A stretch of 64,000 bases of DNA from Nitrososphaerales archaeon (GTDB taxonomy: Archaea; Thermoproteota; Nitrososphaeria; Nitrososphaerales; CADDZS01): positions 1 through 64,000 of the forward strand of contig JASHPO010000014.1 of assembly GCA_030038075.1 (NCBI GenBank), in the 5' to 3' direction. Below are positions 15,797 through 23,896 of this stretch, one piece after another; position 1 is the stretch's first letter; every line of letters begins with the position of its first letter. A model generated the notes under the pieces. The model was not told the DNA's origin. It saw only the letters and a program-made list of their open reading frames with translations, and searched no databases. The position numbers and the translations under genes were made by a program.

Positions 15797-17041
15797 CTAA
15801 ATTGGAGAAGGAGGAAGTTTCTCTACCTTCTCAGGAGGGTGGTTTACATAAGTGTGCTTCTCCGGCATTTTCAACTGTCCGGTATAGGTGATCTGATCGA
15901 TGATGCATCCTTTTTCTACTTCGACGTTCTCGGCAAATATCTTGCTGGCTGAAGAATAGGCGCCAAGGTGGACGTTTGTCGCGTATATGTCGTCAACTTT
16001 GGTCGCCCTCCCGATCATCCGCGCTTGGACGTCTTGACCCACCCAGTGTGCTTGCCAAGAGCCTACGTTCAGTTGGCTCTTTCCTACTTCAACAGTCTCT
16101 GCGACGATTGGTCCCTCACATCTGGAACCACTTCCGATAGTAATTGTCTTCGCTTTCAGTCCACGCTCAGTTTCTATTCTTCCGGCTATGTCTGCATCGC
16201 TGGTGAATATAGCTTGGCTTGCTTCGAATTTCCCCGCAGCACGCAGTTTGGTTCCAGTGACATTTCCCTCTACTTCAGTTGTGCCATAACTCTCAAGGAC
16301 ATCGGAAACTGCAAGTGAACCTGACACTTCGAGCTCTCCACTGACGAGAATCTTCTTTGAAGTGCAGTTTCCTTCTATCTCGTTTTTGCCACGCACTTCC
16401 ATTTCGTCGCAACTCATATCTCCAACAACGTCCAGTTTGCCGTTGGTTGAAATCTTCTTCGCAGTACAGCCAGCCGCCAATTCGGCTTTACCTGTGATGA
16501 ATAGTTCCTCGAACCCGACTTTTGAGGCGGCCTCTAGTTTACCACGTATTTGTGTGGTTCCTGAAATCTGACCGCCGCCAATTTTTGCGTTCCCTGTGAT
16601 GGTGATATCGTGGAGTTTGAATGAGTCCGGTACTCTGAGTTTTCCTGTGACTTCGAGTGATTTCGAGACTTCGAGATTGGCCTCCACTTTTACTGCTCCG
16701 TTCGCGCGAATTTCGTTTGCAGTTATCGAGTTTGAATAGATCCTCCCTTCGACCTCGATGTTTCTCGCTTTGGTTTCGCCATCGACTTCGATCGACTGTA
16801 CTATGTCGAGCTCATCTTGTACAGTAAGATCTCCGTTGACCTTGACAAAGCCGTGATTTATCCTGAGTTTGTTGCATTCCAAACTGCAGTTTACTTCTGC
16901 GCTACCCTCAAAATACGCTCCTTCGGTCACGACGACCTTTCCGTCGATTGCCTCAATCTGAGCGTTTCTCCCTACCTTGAGCTCGCCGTCGACCCGGCCG
17001 AGTTTTGCTGTGCTGTTACGTGCAACTTCGAAATCCGGCAT
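15797..17041 (-). CDS. Bactofilin-like beta-solenoid protein
   Basis: A 414-residue protein built from about 18 short repeats of the form V.G.....I.V.G.(A/S)...G, for example VNGDLTVQDELDIVQSIEVD and ISTNGKLDVVGDMSCDEMEV. This pattern makes a right-handed beta-helix like bactofilins (polymer-forming cytoskeletal proteins), though those are usually 120-200 residues. Eight or so cysteines lie at matching repeat positions (CSLECNKL, CTAKK, CDEM, CTSKK), so they may stack in a ladder. There is no signal peptide or membrane helix, and the C-terminus is Pro-rich. It precedes the HTH_45 gene by 15 bases. A filament or scaffold role is an inference. Confidence 0.8.
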   Translation of the reverse strand: MPDFEVARNSTAKLGRVDGELKVGRNAQIEAIDGKVVVTEGAYFEGSAEVNCSLECNKLRINHGFVKVNGDLTVQDELDIVQSIEVDGETKARNIEVEGRIYSNSITANEIRANGAVKVEANLEVSKSLEVTGKLRVPDSFKLHDITITGNAKIGGGQISGTTQIRGKLEAASKVGFEELFITGKAELAAGCTAKKISTNGKLDVVGDMSCDEMEVRGKNEIEGNCTSKKILVSGELEVSGSLAVSDVLESYGTTEVEGNVTGTKLRAAGKFEASQAIFTSDADIAGRIETERGLKAKTITIGSGSRCEGPIVAETVEVGKSQLNVGSWQAHWVGQDVQARMIGRATKVDDIYATNVHLGAYSSASKIFAENVEVEKGCIIDQITYTGQLKMPEKHTYVNHPPEKVEKLPPSPI

Positions 17042-17280
17042 GTCAACTATTTTGCTTTGTTTCCCTAAAAGTATGGCTCACGTGTTGTGATTATTTTCAA
17101 ATTATTTCGCCTTCAAGAGTTGTTCGCCAGCGATACCTGGGTTTGCCTGAGCGATTGGTTTCAGCTGGCGTGAAAAAAGAGATTGAAAAGGGCGTAATGT
17201 TTGTGAACATTATAGGAAATGTGAGGAAATTCACTTGGTTTTAATTCCGACTCGGTTCACATGGTCACGCAAAGTGAGTT

Positions 17281-18150
17281 CTAGATTGCTCTAAGCGCTC
17301 TTCTGGCAATCAAGTAGCCAATGAGACCCATCACTGCTGCGAAGATAGCAAGGTACAGCATGTCGAAGCCGATTGTCGAAACTTGGGCACCTGTCAGGTT
17401 TGTACCGTGAATAATCAATAGTCGCGCTATCTCGTCCGCCTTTGAAATCGGATTGACGTTGGATATTGCGAGAAGCCATACTGGAAATGAGCTGCTGGGA
17501 AATATCGCGTTACTCATGAACACTAGAGGTAATGTGGCAAATTGTGCAATCGCAACGAGGGAGTCGATGGTTTTTACGGTAAAAGCCAAGGCGGTGAAGA
17601 CGGATCCGAATGCAAAGGCAATGAGTGAAAATCCCATAAATATGATGATGAAGGATAGCACGTTGAAGCCTGTTCCAAAAACGAGGCCGTCGGGTAGCGC
17701 TATTGCGACGAAGAAAGTTACCAGTGCTAGGATCATTCCTTTTACAAAGTTTTGTGCAACACCCGAGAAGAAAATGGATGCCCTAGTTATCGGGGCAACA
17801 AGTATGGTATCAAGATAGCCGAGTTCCTTGTCCAATATGATATCTATCCCGCCAAAGGCAACCGTGAATATTATTATAAGCGAAATGACTCCCGCTACAA
17901 GGTAAGTGATGTAGTCGGAAGCGCCGCCGAAAGTCTGGCCGAGGATTGTTGTTCTTATGCTCGCTATAACACTTGGAGGAAGAGCGGCGCTGGAAATTTC
18001 CGAAGGAATAAGGTTGGTTGGATTGAATGAGCTTCCGAACAGTGCAAGCCAGAATGCTGACATGAACAAGCCGGGTAAGACTGCTGATGGATTTCTGTAG
18101 AATTTTTTGAGTGCTCTCTCGGTTAGAGCGATTGTATCTGAGAAGAACAT
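17281..18150 (-). CDS. ABC-2 type transporter permease (DrrB-like)
   Basis: Membrane subunit of an ABC exporter, partner of the ATPase at 18163. It has 289 residues with six transmembrane helices in the ABC-2 layout: an N-terminal helix (about 22-40), a long extracytoplasmic loop, then helices near 85-110, 130-155, 165-190, 200-222 and 262-284. The FGGIDIILDKELGYLDTILV segment is the conserved amphipathic coupling region of DrrB/NodJ-type permeases. The gene follows the ATPase with a 12-base gap. The cargo (lipid, drug or glycan) cannot be told. Confidence 0.9.
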   Translation of the reverse strand: MFFSDTIALTERALKKFYRNPSAVLPGLFMSAFWLALFGSSFNPTNLIPSEISSAALPPSVIASIRTTILGQTFGGASDYITYLVAGVISLIIIFTVAFGGIDIILDKELGYLDTILVAPITRASIFFSGVAQNFVKGMILALVTFFVAIALPDGLVFGTGFNVLSFIIIFMGFSLIAFAFGSVFTALAFTVKTIDSLVAIAQFATLPLVFMSNAIFPSSSFPVWLLAISNVNPISKADEIARLLIIHGTNLTGAQVSTIGFDMLYLAIFAAVMGLIGYLIARRALRAI

Positions 18151-18162
18151 GACGCTCGAGTC

Positions 18163-19149
18163 CTAGTGCGGTCCCCACTGTGATGGGGCTCCTTGATCTT
18201 TTTCTGATTCTTCGAATGATCTGCCCGTTACTTCGAGAAAGACCTGTTCCAGTGTGGGCTTTGTAAAAGTAATGTCCGTGATCTTGAGTCCCTTGTTGGT
18301 GACGCCGTCAACTATCGCTGGAAGGGCTTTTTCGACTCTCGGTAGTTTGACCCTGTATGAATTGGGTGTTGGTTTTGTCACCTCGGAGACCTCTGGGATA
18401 TTTTTCAAGAAAACAGTCATGTCCTGTCCGTCAGTTAATTCAAGTGTAAGAATATCTCCGCCGAGTTTCTCTTTGAGTTCTGATGGAGGTGCGGATACTT
18501 TAATCGTGCCGTCGTCGATTATTGCTACTCGATTACATAAAGAGTCAGCCTCCTCCATGTAGTGGGTGGTCATGAAGACGGTGAGCCCTGAGTCTCGGTT
18601 GAGGCGCTGGATGTATTGCCACATCTTCGCGCGCATCTGGATGTCCATGCCCAATGTGGGTTCATCCAAGAACAAAATTTTTGGTGTGTGTATGAGTCCC
18701 AAAACGAGTTGAAGGCGACGACGCATACCACCGGAGTACGTCTTGACGGGTTTTGCTACAGCATCCTCCAAGTCGACAAGTTTCATTAGCTCAGCGGCCT
18801 TCCTCTGAGCTTCTTGTTTGGGAACGTGTTGTAGTCTTGCCGTGAGAAGAACATTCTCGATTCCCTTTAGTTCGTTATCGGCGGTGAGTTGCTGCGGAAC
18901 GACGCCGATACTAGCTCTGACGGCTGAGGGATCTTTAGTAACGTTGTGGCCGGCTACGGTTGCAGTCCCTTCGCTTACGCTCGCGAGTGTGGTTAACATT
19001 CTGATGGTTGTGGTTTTGCCTGCTCCATTGGGCCCGAGAAAACCGAAAATTTCCCCTTCTGTTACGCTGAAGGAAATATGATTGACTGCTATTTTTTCGC
19101 CGAATTTCTTGGTGAGGTTATCAGCTTGAATTACGGTGGTGTTACTCAT
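18163..19149 (-). CDS. ABC transporter ATPase (DrrA-like)
   Basis: Nucleotide-binding subunit of the ABC exporter formed with 17281-18150. Seen: Walker A GPNGAGKTT (about 38-46), signature YSGGMRRRLQL (about 139), Walker B ILFLDEPTLGMD (about 160) and an H-loop in MTTHYMEEAD. After residue 220 comes the DrrA-type C-terminal domain (LGGDILTLELTDGQDMTVFL), typical of daunorubicin-resistance-like exporters. It has 328 residues and starts at ATG 19149. Its plus-strand sequence becomes strongly G-rich toward the origin, as do its neighbours. Confidence 0.95.
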   Translation of the reverse strand: MSNTTVIQADNLTKKFGEKIAVNHISFSVTEGEIFGFLGPNGAGKTTTIRMLTTLASVSEGTATVAGHNVTKDPSAVRASIGVVPQQLTADNELKGIENVLLTARLQHVPKQEAQRKAAELMKLVDLEDAVAKPVKTYSGGMRRRLQLVLGLIHTPKILFLDEPTLGMDIQMRAKMWQYIQRLNRDSGLTVFMTTHYMEEADSLCNRVAIIDDGTIKVSAPPSELKEKLGGDILTLELTDGQDMTVFLKNIPEVSEVTKPTPNSYRVKLPRVEKALPAIVDGVTNKGLKITDITFTKPTLEQVFLEVTGRSFEESEKDQGAPSQWGPH

Positions 19150-19215
19150 CGGTCGTCATGAAGATGTTTGTGGTAGGGATTATAACCTCTACTCACTTTC
19201 CTTGCTCACGTGAAG

Positions 19216-19746
19216 TTAGTTAGTAGTCTCGTTTAGCGCATTGTCCAAGAGCTCTGAAAGTATTTCGACGTGACTTTTGCCAGTTTTGGTCGAAAGTTCC
19301 CTTAATTTCTCACGAATAAGCTTGTTTTGAACGGTTGTGTTGTTACCGCAGCATTTCGACCAGTGCAGTTTATTTTCATGCATGAATGATGTAAAGGATG
19401 CTCTGATGTGTGGATCGGGGTCGGGGTTCTTGCTTAGAAAGTCGTTTTGAAGTGCGAAAGATATGTATTTGTGAAAACGTGTGTGTTCTGTTACAATGTA
19501 ATTCATCCCGTTGACATTGTGTCCAAGCAGGTCGTGAATGGAATAATGTCTGCCACCGTGGAGACCGGCACTTGATATTTTGATTGTAGAGGCGTGCTCG
19601 TAATTTTCGAATATGAATCCAATCTCAGCAGGAGTGAGTTCAGATTTGAGGCAAAAGCCGTCTCTCATCTTGTCGAGGGCAGATGTGATCGTTTCTCTTC
19701 TTCTCTCTAGCGAGAACTCCAAGACTTGATTTTGGTTCTGGCTCAT
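19216..19746 (-). CDS. Unknown His/Cys-containing protein near the origin
   Basis: A 176-residue soluble protein. The N-terminal third is helical and charged; the middle has clustered histidines (HGGRHYSIHDLLGH, HTRFHKY, HENKLHWSKCCG) that could bind metal; the C-terminal helix pair (LIREKLRELSTKTGKSHVEI, then LSELLDNAL) resembles a ribbon-helix-helix or helical dimer. I do not recognise the family. ATG at 19746. It lies 66 bases upstream of the ABC ATPase and within the G-rich flank of the origin. Confidence 0.65.
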   Translation of the reverse strand: MSQNQNQVLEFSLERRRETITSALDKMRDGFCLKSELTPAEIGFIFENYEHASTIKISSAGLHGGRHYSIHDLLGHNVNGMNYIVTEHTRFHKYISFALQNDFLSKNPDPDPHIRASFTSFMHENKLHWSKCCGNNTTVQNKLIREKLRELSTKTGKSHVEILSELLDNALNETTN

Positions 19747-19802
19747 CGAGTATCACAACTTGATTTTCTTTCTGGGGTTTCAATTATTAGATTGGGTGTT
19801 TG

Positions 19803-19955
19803 CTAACCGGGAGATGTGAACTCTTTCGCTTCTGAATGGGTTAAGGAAGTTTCGTATGAGTAGGAGCACAAAGTGCATCGACCGTTCTCGATTCTAGAGC
19901 CGCATTTTGGGCACTTCGTAAACTGTTGCTTTTCTTTCGTCAGAAGGATTGGCAA
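19803..19955 (-). CDS. Small zinc-ribbon protein, start uncertain
   Basis: A minus-strand frame encodes TKCPKCGSRIENGRCTLCSY, a four-cysteine zinc ribbon (CPxCG...CxLC), then a short polar tail to TAG at 19803-19805. The frame is open up to 20054 (83 codons), and the upstream part (KYEPDSFLESSISKRLSNFV) looks like protein, but no ATG, GTG or TTG precedes the TTG at 19955, which would give 50 residues. It may use a rare start, or be a truncated or decayed gene. Function unknown. Confidence 0.45.
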   Translation of the reverse strand: MPILLTKEKQQFTKCPKCGSRIENGRCTLCSYSYETSLTHSEAKEFTSPG

Positions 19956-20362
19956 ACTGAGGTGATATAGGCATACGAAATTAGATAAGCGTTTGCTAAT
20001 TGATGATTCTAGGAACGAATCAGGCTCATACTTGTGAATTATTTGTGTGGGTGGCTACAAATATGTAAAATGTATAGAATTACTGGAAGAAAATTTAATA
20101 AGAATTATACTGATCGGTGATTGCGGTTTCCGACGTGTGCTTTCGTGCTACACTTGGTTGAAGTTCATGGACACGCAATGAAGAAAGGGTAAATGTGCGC
20201 TCATTATCGTAGGACTTCGTGGGAAGGCTAGGAGTAGTGGCATTTATAATTCTCATTGGGCCAGTCAAGGAAAAATAGCTGCTTATTTTAGAAATAAGTT
20301 GATGGAAAGGGCCTTAATTTAGAGGATGAGAGCGCGCTCTTCGTGTATGATATACAGTGCAT
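19956..20362. other. Gap before the 20394 gene; no clear gene
   Basis: The stretch holds the possible N-terminal extension of the zinc-ribbon frame (to 20054), AT-rich sequence and the palindrome AGAGCGCGCTCT near 20329-20340. Both strands are interrupted by stops. No origin boxes of the kind found at 22329-22489 were seen here. Confidence 0.4.
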
Positions 20363-20370
20363 TTTATAAG
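20363..20370 (+). promoter_or_regulatory. TATA box of the 20394 gene
   Basis: TTTATAAG is centred 28 bases before the TTG start at 20394, the spacing of an archaeal leaderless promoter. This supports the TTG as the true start. Confidence 0.6.
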
Positions 20371-20393
20371 ACTTCGACGGAAAGTGTGTATAG

Positions 20394-21335
20394 TTGAATG
20401 TGGCAGAAATTACACTGAAAGCTCCTCTCGCCAAAGTTTTGAAGGCGCCGGAAAGATCGCAGTTGGTTAACGCCTTCACCCAAGCTTTCAAGACTAGCGG
20501 TATTTCCAACGTATCAGTAAAAGACATCTTTTTCGTCGATAGGAGGTCTGGAGCAGTCCCATCTGAGGGTACAACGTTTCTAGTTGTTACTTTTAGTTTG
20601 GATGGTGTTTCCGTACAAATAATTGATGCGTTGGATGCTCTAATTGAAGAAGGGTCGCTGGCAGGCCGAAAGTTGCTGGTTTCTGCTGGCGGCAACTCGC
20701 TTGTAGATCCTGACGGCAACTTGTTGTCGGACGAGAGGCTGGTTGAGCTGATTGCGACTGCGCGGCTGGTAAAGTCAGATAGGAGTCGAGGTCGTACGGG
20801 TCTAGTTTATGGTAACGTACTTTACTTTCCTTGGTCGGCTGAACCAATCTCTATAGTCTTAACGGTTATGAGTGCTGATATCTTGAATGAAATAGTTGAT
20901 GGTCGAATGCGTGGGTTGGCCCCTTACGTGAAAGTGAAATGGTTCACATGCTCGATTTGTGGAGAAATGTTCGACGAATGTGATCACAAAATTGGTGAAG
21001 AGTATAATGGTAGAGTTTGCTTGGGTGTGCCGCGAGACATCCAGTTTCTTGAGGAAACTGTTACCGACCTGCCAGTTGATCCGCGCTGCAGGATGACGGA
21101 TCTTTTGATCTTAGGCAAGGAGCGAATTGAGCAGGAGTGGTACGGGTTTCAAGGAGTGAACATTCTGGACAGGTTGGGGAATATTAATGAGGCGAAAAAA
21201 GACGAAATTATTAGTAAGGAAGCGGCTTCAAAGTTTAAGCTTTATTTTTCAAGGCATTCAGTTGGTCACTGCAAATTCCATGAGACAAAAGCTAAGGAAA
21301 AAGCTAAATCATTGGCAACATCTCGTCGTAAATGA
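20394..21335 (+). CDS. Origin-flanking protein with a phage-head-like zinc motif
   Basis: A 313-residue protein of unknown function. At about 183-210 it has FTCSICGEMFDECDH followed by GEEYNGRVC. This CxxC...C.H...G..Y.G..C pattern with a following FLEETVTDLPVDP segment is one I know from tailed-phage head/protease proteins (there: C.iC...y..C.H..G..Y.G..C, then LEVSLVD.PA.P). The N-terminal 170 residues are alpha/beta and unrecognised. The tail is Lys-rich. The start TTG at 20394 is backed by a TATA box 28 bases upstream. It lies 1.0 kb from the origin boxes and converges on 21304-21729 with a 32-base overlap. Viral descent is possible but unproven. Confidence 0.7.
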   Translation: MNVAEITLKAPLAKVLKAPERSQLVNAFTQAFKTSGISNVSVKDIFFVDRRSGAVPSEGTTFLVVTFSLDGVSVQIIDALDALIEEGSLAGRKLLVSAGGNSLVDPDGNLLSDERLVELIATARLVKSDRSRGRTGLVYGNVLYFPWSAEPISIVLTVMSADILNEIVDGRMRGLAPYVKVKWFTCSICGEMFDECDHKIGEEYNGRVCLGVPRDIQFLEETVTDLPVDPRCRMTDLLILGKERIEQEWYGFQGVNILDRLGNINEAKKDEIISKEAASKFKLYFSRHSVGHCKFHETKAKEKAKSLATSRRK

Positions 21336-21729
21336 GTAGAGGAAGGCATTGTATTTCGATCTCGTCCTTGCATGGATTTGAGAGGTTGAGCGATTGTGGT
21401 AGGATGAGCGGTGATTGGTCGGGAACGAAGCGGAAGACGATAACCCAAGGGTTTATTTTTTTCTGCTCGAAAGTGTTGATTATCTCTTCATAGGATGACT
21501 CTTCAAAATCAATTTCTCTGGATTGATCTTGCTTTTCCAGAGTTACCGTATTGTAGCTTTGGTCGAAATATAGAAAGGTTAAGGGACTTTGGTCCCTGTG
21601 AATTTGCTGGACTTTGGCGCACAATGTGAAATATGTAGTGTAGGATGAATATTTGTGTAGTTGGTTTAAGAGGAGATCAGGATGGGATATAGCTAGTGTT
21701 GAGGAGGTCGTGGGGGGTTGTCTGGACAA
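21304..21729 (-). CDS. Unknown protein, second gene of the origin-flanking pair
   Basis: A 141-residue soluble alpha/beta protein rich in Leu, Ser and Gln, with alternating hydrophobic strands (SPLTFLYFDQSYNTVTLE, PWVIVFRFVPDQSPLIL). It has no metal motif or membrane helix. Its start overlaps the 3' end of 21677-22141 by 53 bases, so the true start may be later, and its 3' end overlaps the convergent 20394 gene by 32 bases. I do not recognise it. The pair is transcribed away from the origin. Confidence 0.6.
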   Translation of the reverse strand: MSRQPPTTSSTLAISHPDLLLNQLHKYSSYTTYFTLCAKVQQIHRDQSPLTFLYFDQSYNTVTLEKQDQSREIDFEESSYEEIINTFEQKKINPWVIVFRFVPDQSPLILPQSLNLSNPCKDEIEIQCLPLLIYDEMLPMI

Positions 21730-22141
21730 TCATGTCTTTTCTTTGTTCCTCTGTGCGTGCCAGCTTGTAGCTCCACCCAGAGCCACGGCGCTGTCTGGTA
21801 AGAAGTCCTCTTTGTGACAGCCTAGACAGATACGTCGATATGATGCTGAGCGTTGTGGTGGTGTTGAAATCTAGCTGGTACGCCTGAAGGACGTCATTCG
21901 ATGTGAATGATCCGAAACGAAACCTACTCTCTAGGAGGCCATAGAGTTTTGAAAAGTTTGTGTCGGGTCTTGGTTCCTCTATATTAGTTGAGAGAGATTG
22001 TGCAAAGTCAATGAGTTTTGCAATATTATCTTTGGAGGTGCCCTCGACATTGAAGGAGTATTTTGTTCCTACATCGTCGTTGAACTCTATTTTCACTTTG
22101 ATAGGTTTGATGAGAGAGTCAAATGGCATATTCGGATTCAT
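21677..22141 (-). CDS. Winged-helix-like protein next to the origin
   Basis: A 154-residue protein. The N-terminal 55 residues look like a small beta domain (IKPIKVKIEFNDDVGTKYSF). The C-terminal part has a winged helix: FGSFTSNDVLQAYQLDFNTT (helix and turn), LSIISTYLSRLSQRGLLTRQ (recognition helix) and a RRGSGWSYKL wing. It starts at ATG 22141, about 190 bases from the first origin box, and is read away from the origin, divergent from cdc6. A role in origin or cdc6 control is suggested by position and fold only. Confidence 0.7.
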   Translation of the reverse strand: MNPNMPFDSLIKPIKVKIEFNDDVGTKYSFNVEGTSKDNIAKLIDFAQSLSTNIEEPRPDTNFSKLYGLLESRFRFGSFTSNDVLQAYQLDFNTTTTLSIISTYLSRLSQRGLLTRQRRGSGWSYKLARTEEQRKDMIVQTTPHDLLNTSYIPS

Positions 22142-22328
22142 TGATCGCGGTCTAATAGGTTAACAGTACTATTTGCATAGTAGATAACGAGTGAAGCTGT
22201 GAACGTGTCAACGTTGGAGTCAACTTAATCTGTCTTGGTTGAGATTGGTAGATGGTATGGCTATGGGTATGCTGGAGCCTTTGTGGGATAATTGATTGGT
22301 TATTGGTTATTTAGTAAAAGGGATGAAT

Positions 22329-22349
22329 TTCCAGTGGAAACGAAGGGGT
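22329..22349 (+). promoter_or_regulatory. Origin recognition box 1
   Basis: TTCCAGTGGAAACGAAGGGG followed by T matches the archaeal ORB/mini-ORB consensus (dyad TTCCAGTGGAAAC plus the downstream G-string) almost perfectly. Orc1/Cdc6 binds such sites through its winged helix and AAA+ domain. It points toward cdc6. Confidence 0.9.
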
Positions 22350-22394
22350 GGTAGGTGATAAAGGAGGTAGACAGGTTTACGAGTATAATTTAGG

Positions 22395-22414
22395 TCCAGT
22401 GGAAGGAAAGGGGT
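22395..22414 (+). promoter_or_regulatory. Origin recognition box 2
   Basis: TCCAGTGGAAGGAAAGGGGT, same orientation as box 1 and 66 bases further on. The dyad is slightly degenerate (GGAAGG for GGAAAC) but the GGGG string is kept. Confidence 0.85.
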
Positions 22415-22468
22415 TGTGAATTGGATCTATTATAGCCTAAGGTGATTAATAGGCGCTCACCCTGGATG

Positions 22469-22489
22469 TTCCAGTGGAAAGAAACTTGG
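22469..22489 (+). promoter_or_regulatory. Origin recognition box 3 (mini-ORB)
   Basis: TTCCAGTGGAAAGAAACTTG followed by G keeps the core dyad but lacks the GGGG string. It is 74 bases from box 2, in the same orientation, and borders the AT-rich stretch before cdc6. Confidence 0.8.
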
Positions 22490-22669
22490 AATAGGGCTTG
22501 TTAGTTACCAAGAATTAGTGAATATTAACCTCTTGTTAACTTGATCAGTCTTTACTGTTTTTCTTTAGTTGAACGGTAACATCTACCCTATACATGAAGC
22601 ATAACAAAACTTACAATTTCTACACTTTGACACTACTCCACTCGAAACTATGCTAGGCGGCCCTTTTAC

Positions 22670-23896
22670 TTGGTTCAACAACATGATCCACTTGACATCG
22701 TCTTTCAAAAGGCAATATCATTTCATAGTATCTTCACGAACCACGCTAGTCTTCGCTCTGACTTTATACCCAACACACTCCCTTTCAGGTCGGATCAGAT
22801 AACTGCAATCGGCCAAACACTTGCTCCATTATTACGAAATACGAAACCTTCTAACCTTCTGATCTATGGGAAAACTGGCACAGGAAAAACTGCAGTCACC
22901 AGGTACACTATCAGTAGGCTCTCTTCTATCTGCAAATCTCAAGGAATAAACGCACACTTCGCATACTGCAACAGCAGGGCCGCTGGAACAGAGTATAGAG
23001 TTCTGGTCGAGCTCGCAACCACCCTAGGGCTGACCATACCATTCACAGGCCTAGCTGTATCCGAAGTTCTATCACGCCTCCATCAGCAGATATCTTCTAA
23101 AGCAATAGCAGTAATCCTAATACTCGATGAAATCGACTACTTGATCAAACTCTTCGGCGACAACCTCCTCTACTCCCTCATAAACACTTCAAGTGACCTC
23201 TCACCAAACTTCTTTTCGCTCGTTGGTATCTCCAACGACCTACACTTCAAGGACTCTCTTGATGCCAGGGTGCTCAGTCGACTGTCAGAAGAGGAACTAG
23301 TCTTCCCCCCATATACTACAACAGAACTCAAGACCATTCTTCAAGACAGAGCCAAGTTAGCCTTTAACCCTGGAACCTTCACCGAGGCCGCGATCAACCT
23401 CTGTGCCGCTCTCTCCGGTTCGGAGCATGGAGACGCTAGAAGAGCGGTAGACCTACTCAGAATATCCGCCGAAGTCGCCGAGAGAGACGCAAGTGGCACC
23501 TTGGATGAAAAACACGTTCGCATAGCTCTCCAAAAAATAGATCAAGACAGAATCACTGACGCTCTTAAGACACTGCCTCTCCAAGCAAAGCTAATCCTCC
23601 TCGCCACAATCATGAGCAGCTCAAACAGACAGCCTAAAGCCTCCAGCGGATCCATCTATAACGAATATGTCAAACTGTGCACAACCGCAGGACTAGATCC
23701 TCTCACTACCAGAAGAGTATCTGGTTTAGTCACCGAACTAGACACACTTGGTCTAGTCAGTGCCAAACTCGTAAACTATGGAAGATACGGACGCACCAAA
23801 ACCATCACTCCACAAGTCTCACTCTCAACCCTTCAGCTTGCCTTCGAATCAGACGACACTGTAAGCCAGATTATTTCGAGCCTAGAGAGAAACTAG
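22670..23896 (+). CDS. cdc6: Orc1/Cdc6 replication initiator
   Basis: Origin-binding AAA+ ATPase that recognises ORB sequences and recruits the MCM helicase. Seen: Walker A IYGKTGTGKTAVTR (about 65-78), Walker B VILILDEIDYLI (about 148-159), sensor 1 SLVGISNDLHF, sensor 2 region GDARRAVDLLRIS (about 261-273) and a C-terminal winged helix (about 310-405, with YNEYVKLCTTAGLDPLTTRR). At 408 residues it is full length. The start shown is TTG at 22670, 180 bases after the last origin box. Its 3' end overlaps the convergent DP1 gene by 26 bases. Codons are C-rich on this strand, unlike genes left of the origin. Confidence 0.97.
   Translation: MVQQHDPLDIVFQKAISFHSIFTNHASLRSDFIPNTLPFRSDQITAIGQTLAPLLRNTKPSNLLIYGKTGTGKTAVTRYTISRLSSICKSQGINAHFAYCNSRAAGTEYRVLVELATTLGLTIPFTGLAVSEVLSRLHQQISSKAIAVILILDEIDYLIKLFGDNLLYSLINTSSDLSPNFFSLVGISNDLHFKDSLDARVLSRLSEEELVFPPYTTTELKTILQDRAKLAFNPGTFTEAAINLCAALSGSEHGDARRAVDLLRISAEVAERDASGTLDEKHVRIALQKIDQDRITDALKTLPLQAKLILLATIMSSSNRQPKASSGSIYNEYVKLCTTAGLDPLTTRRVSGLVTELDTLGLVSAKLVNYGRYGRTKTITPQVSLSTLQLAFESDDTVSQIISSLERN

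Larger units (their letters stand above)
22142..22669. other. Replication origin (oriC)
   Basis: This 528-bp intergenic region lies between the divergent 21677-22141 gene and cdc6. It holds three co-oriented origin recognition boxes (listed separately) and an AT-rich stretch at about 22490-22640 that could unwind. Strand bias flips across it. Hand counts of 60-base lines on the plus strand give G/C of 21/7 (19381-19440), 23/8 (21361-21420) and 19/7 (22201-22260), but 6/18 (22801-22860) and 11/19 (25441-25500). Archaeal origins are typically beside cdc6 with TTCCAGTGGAAAC-type boxes, as here. Confidence 0.9.
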
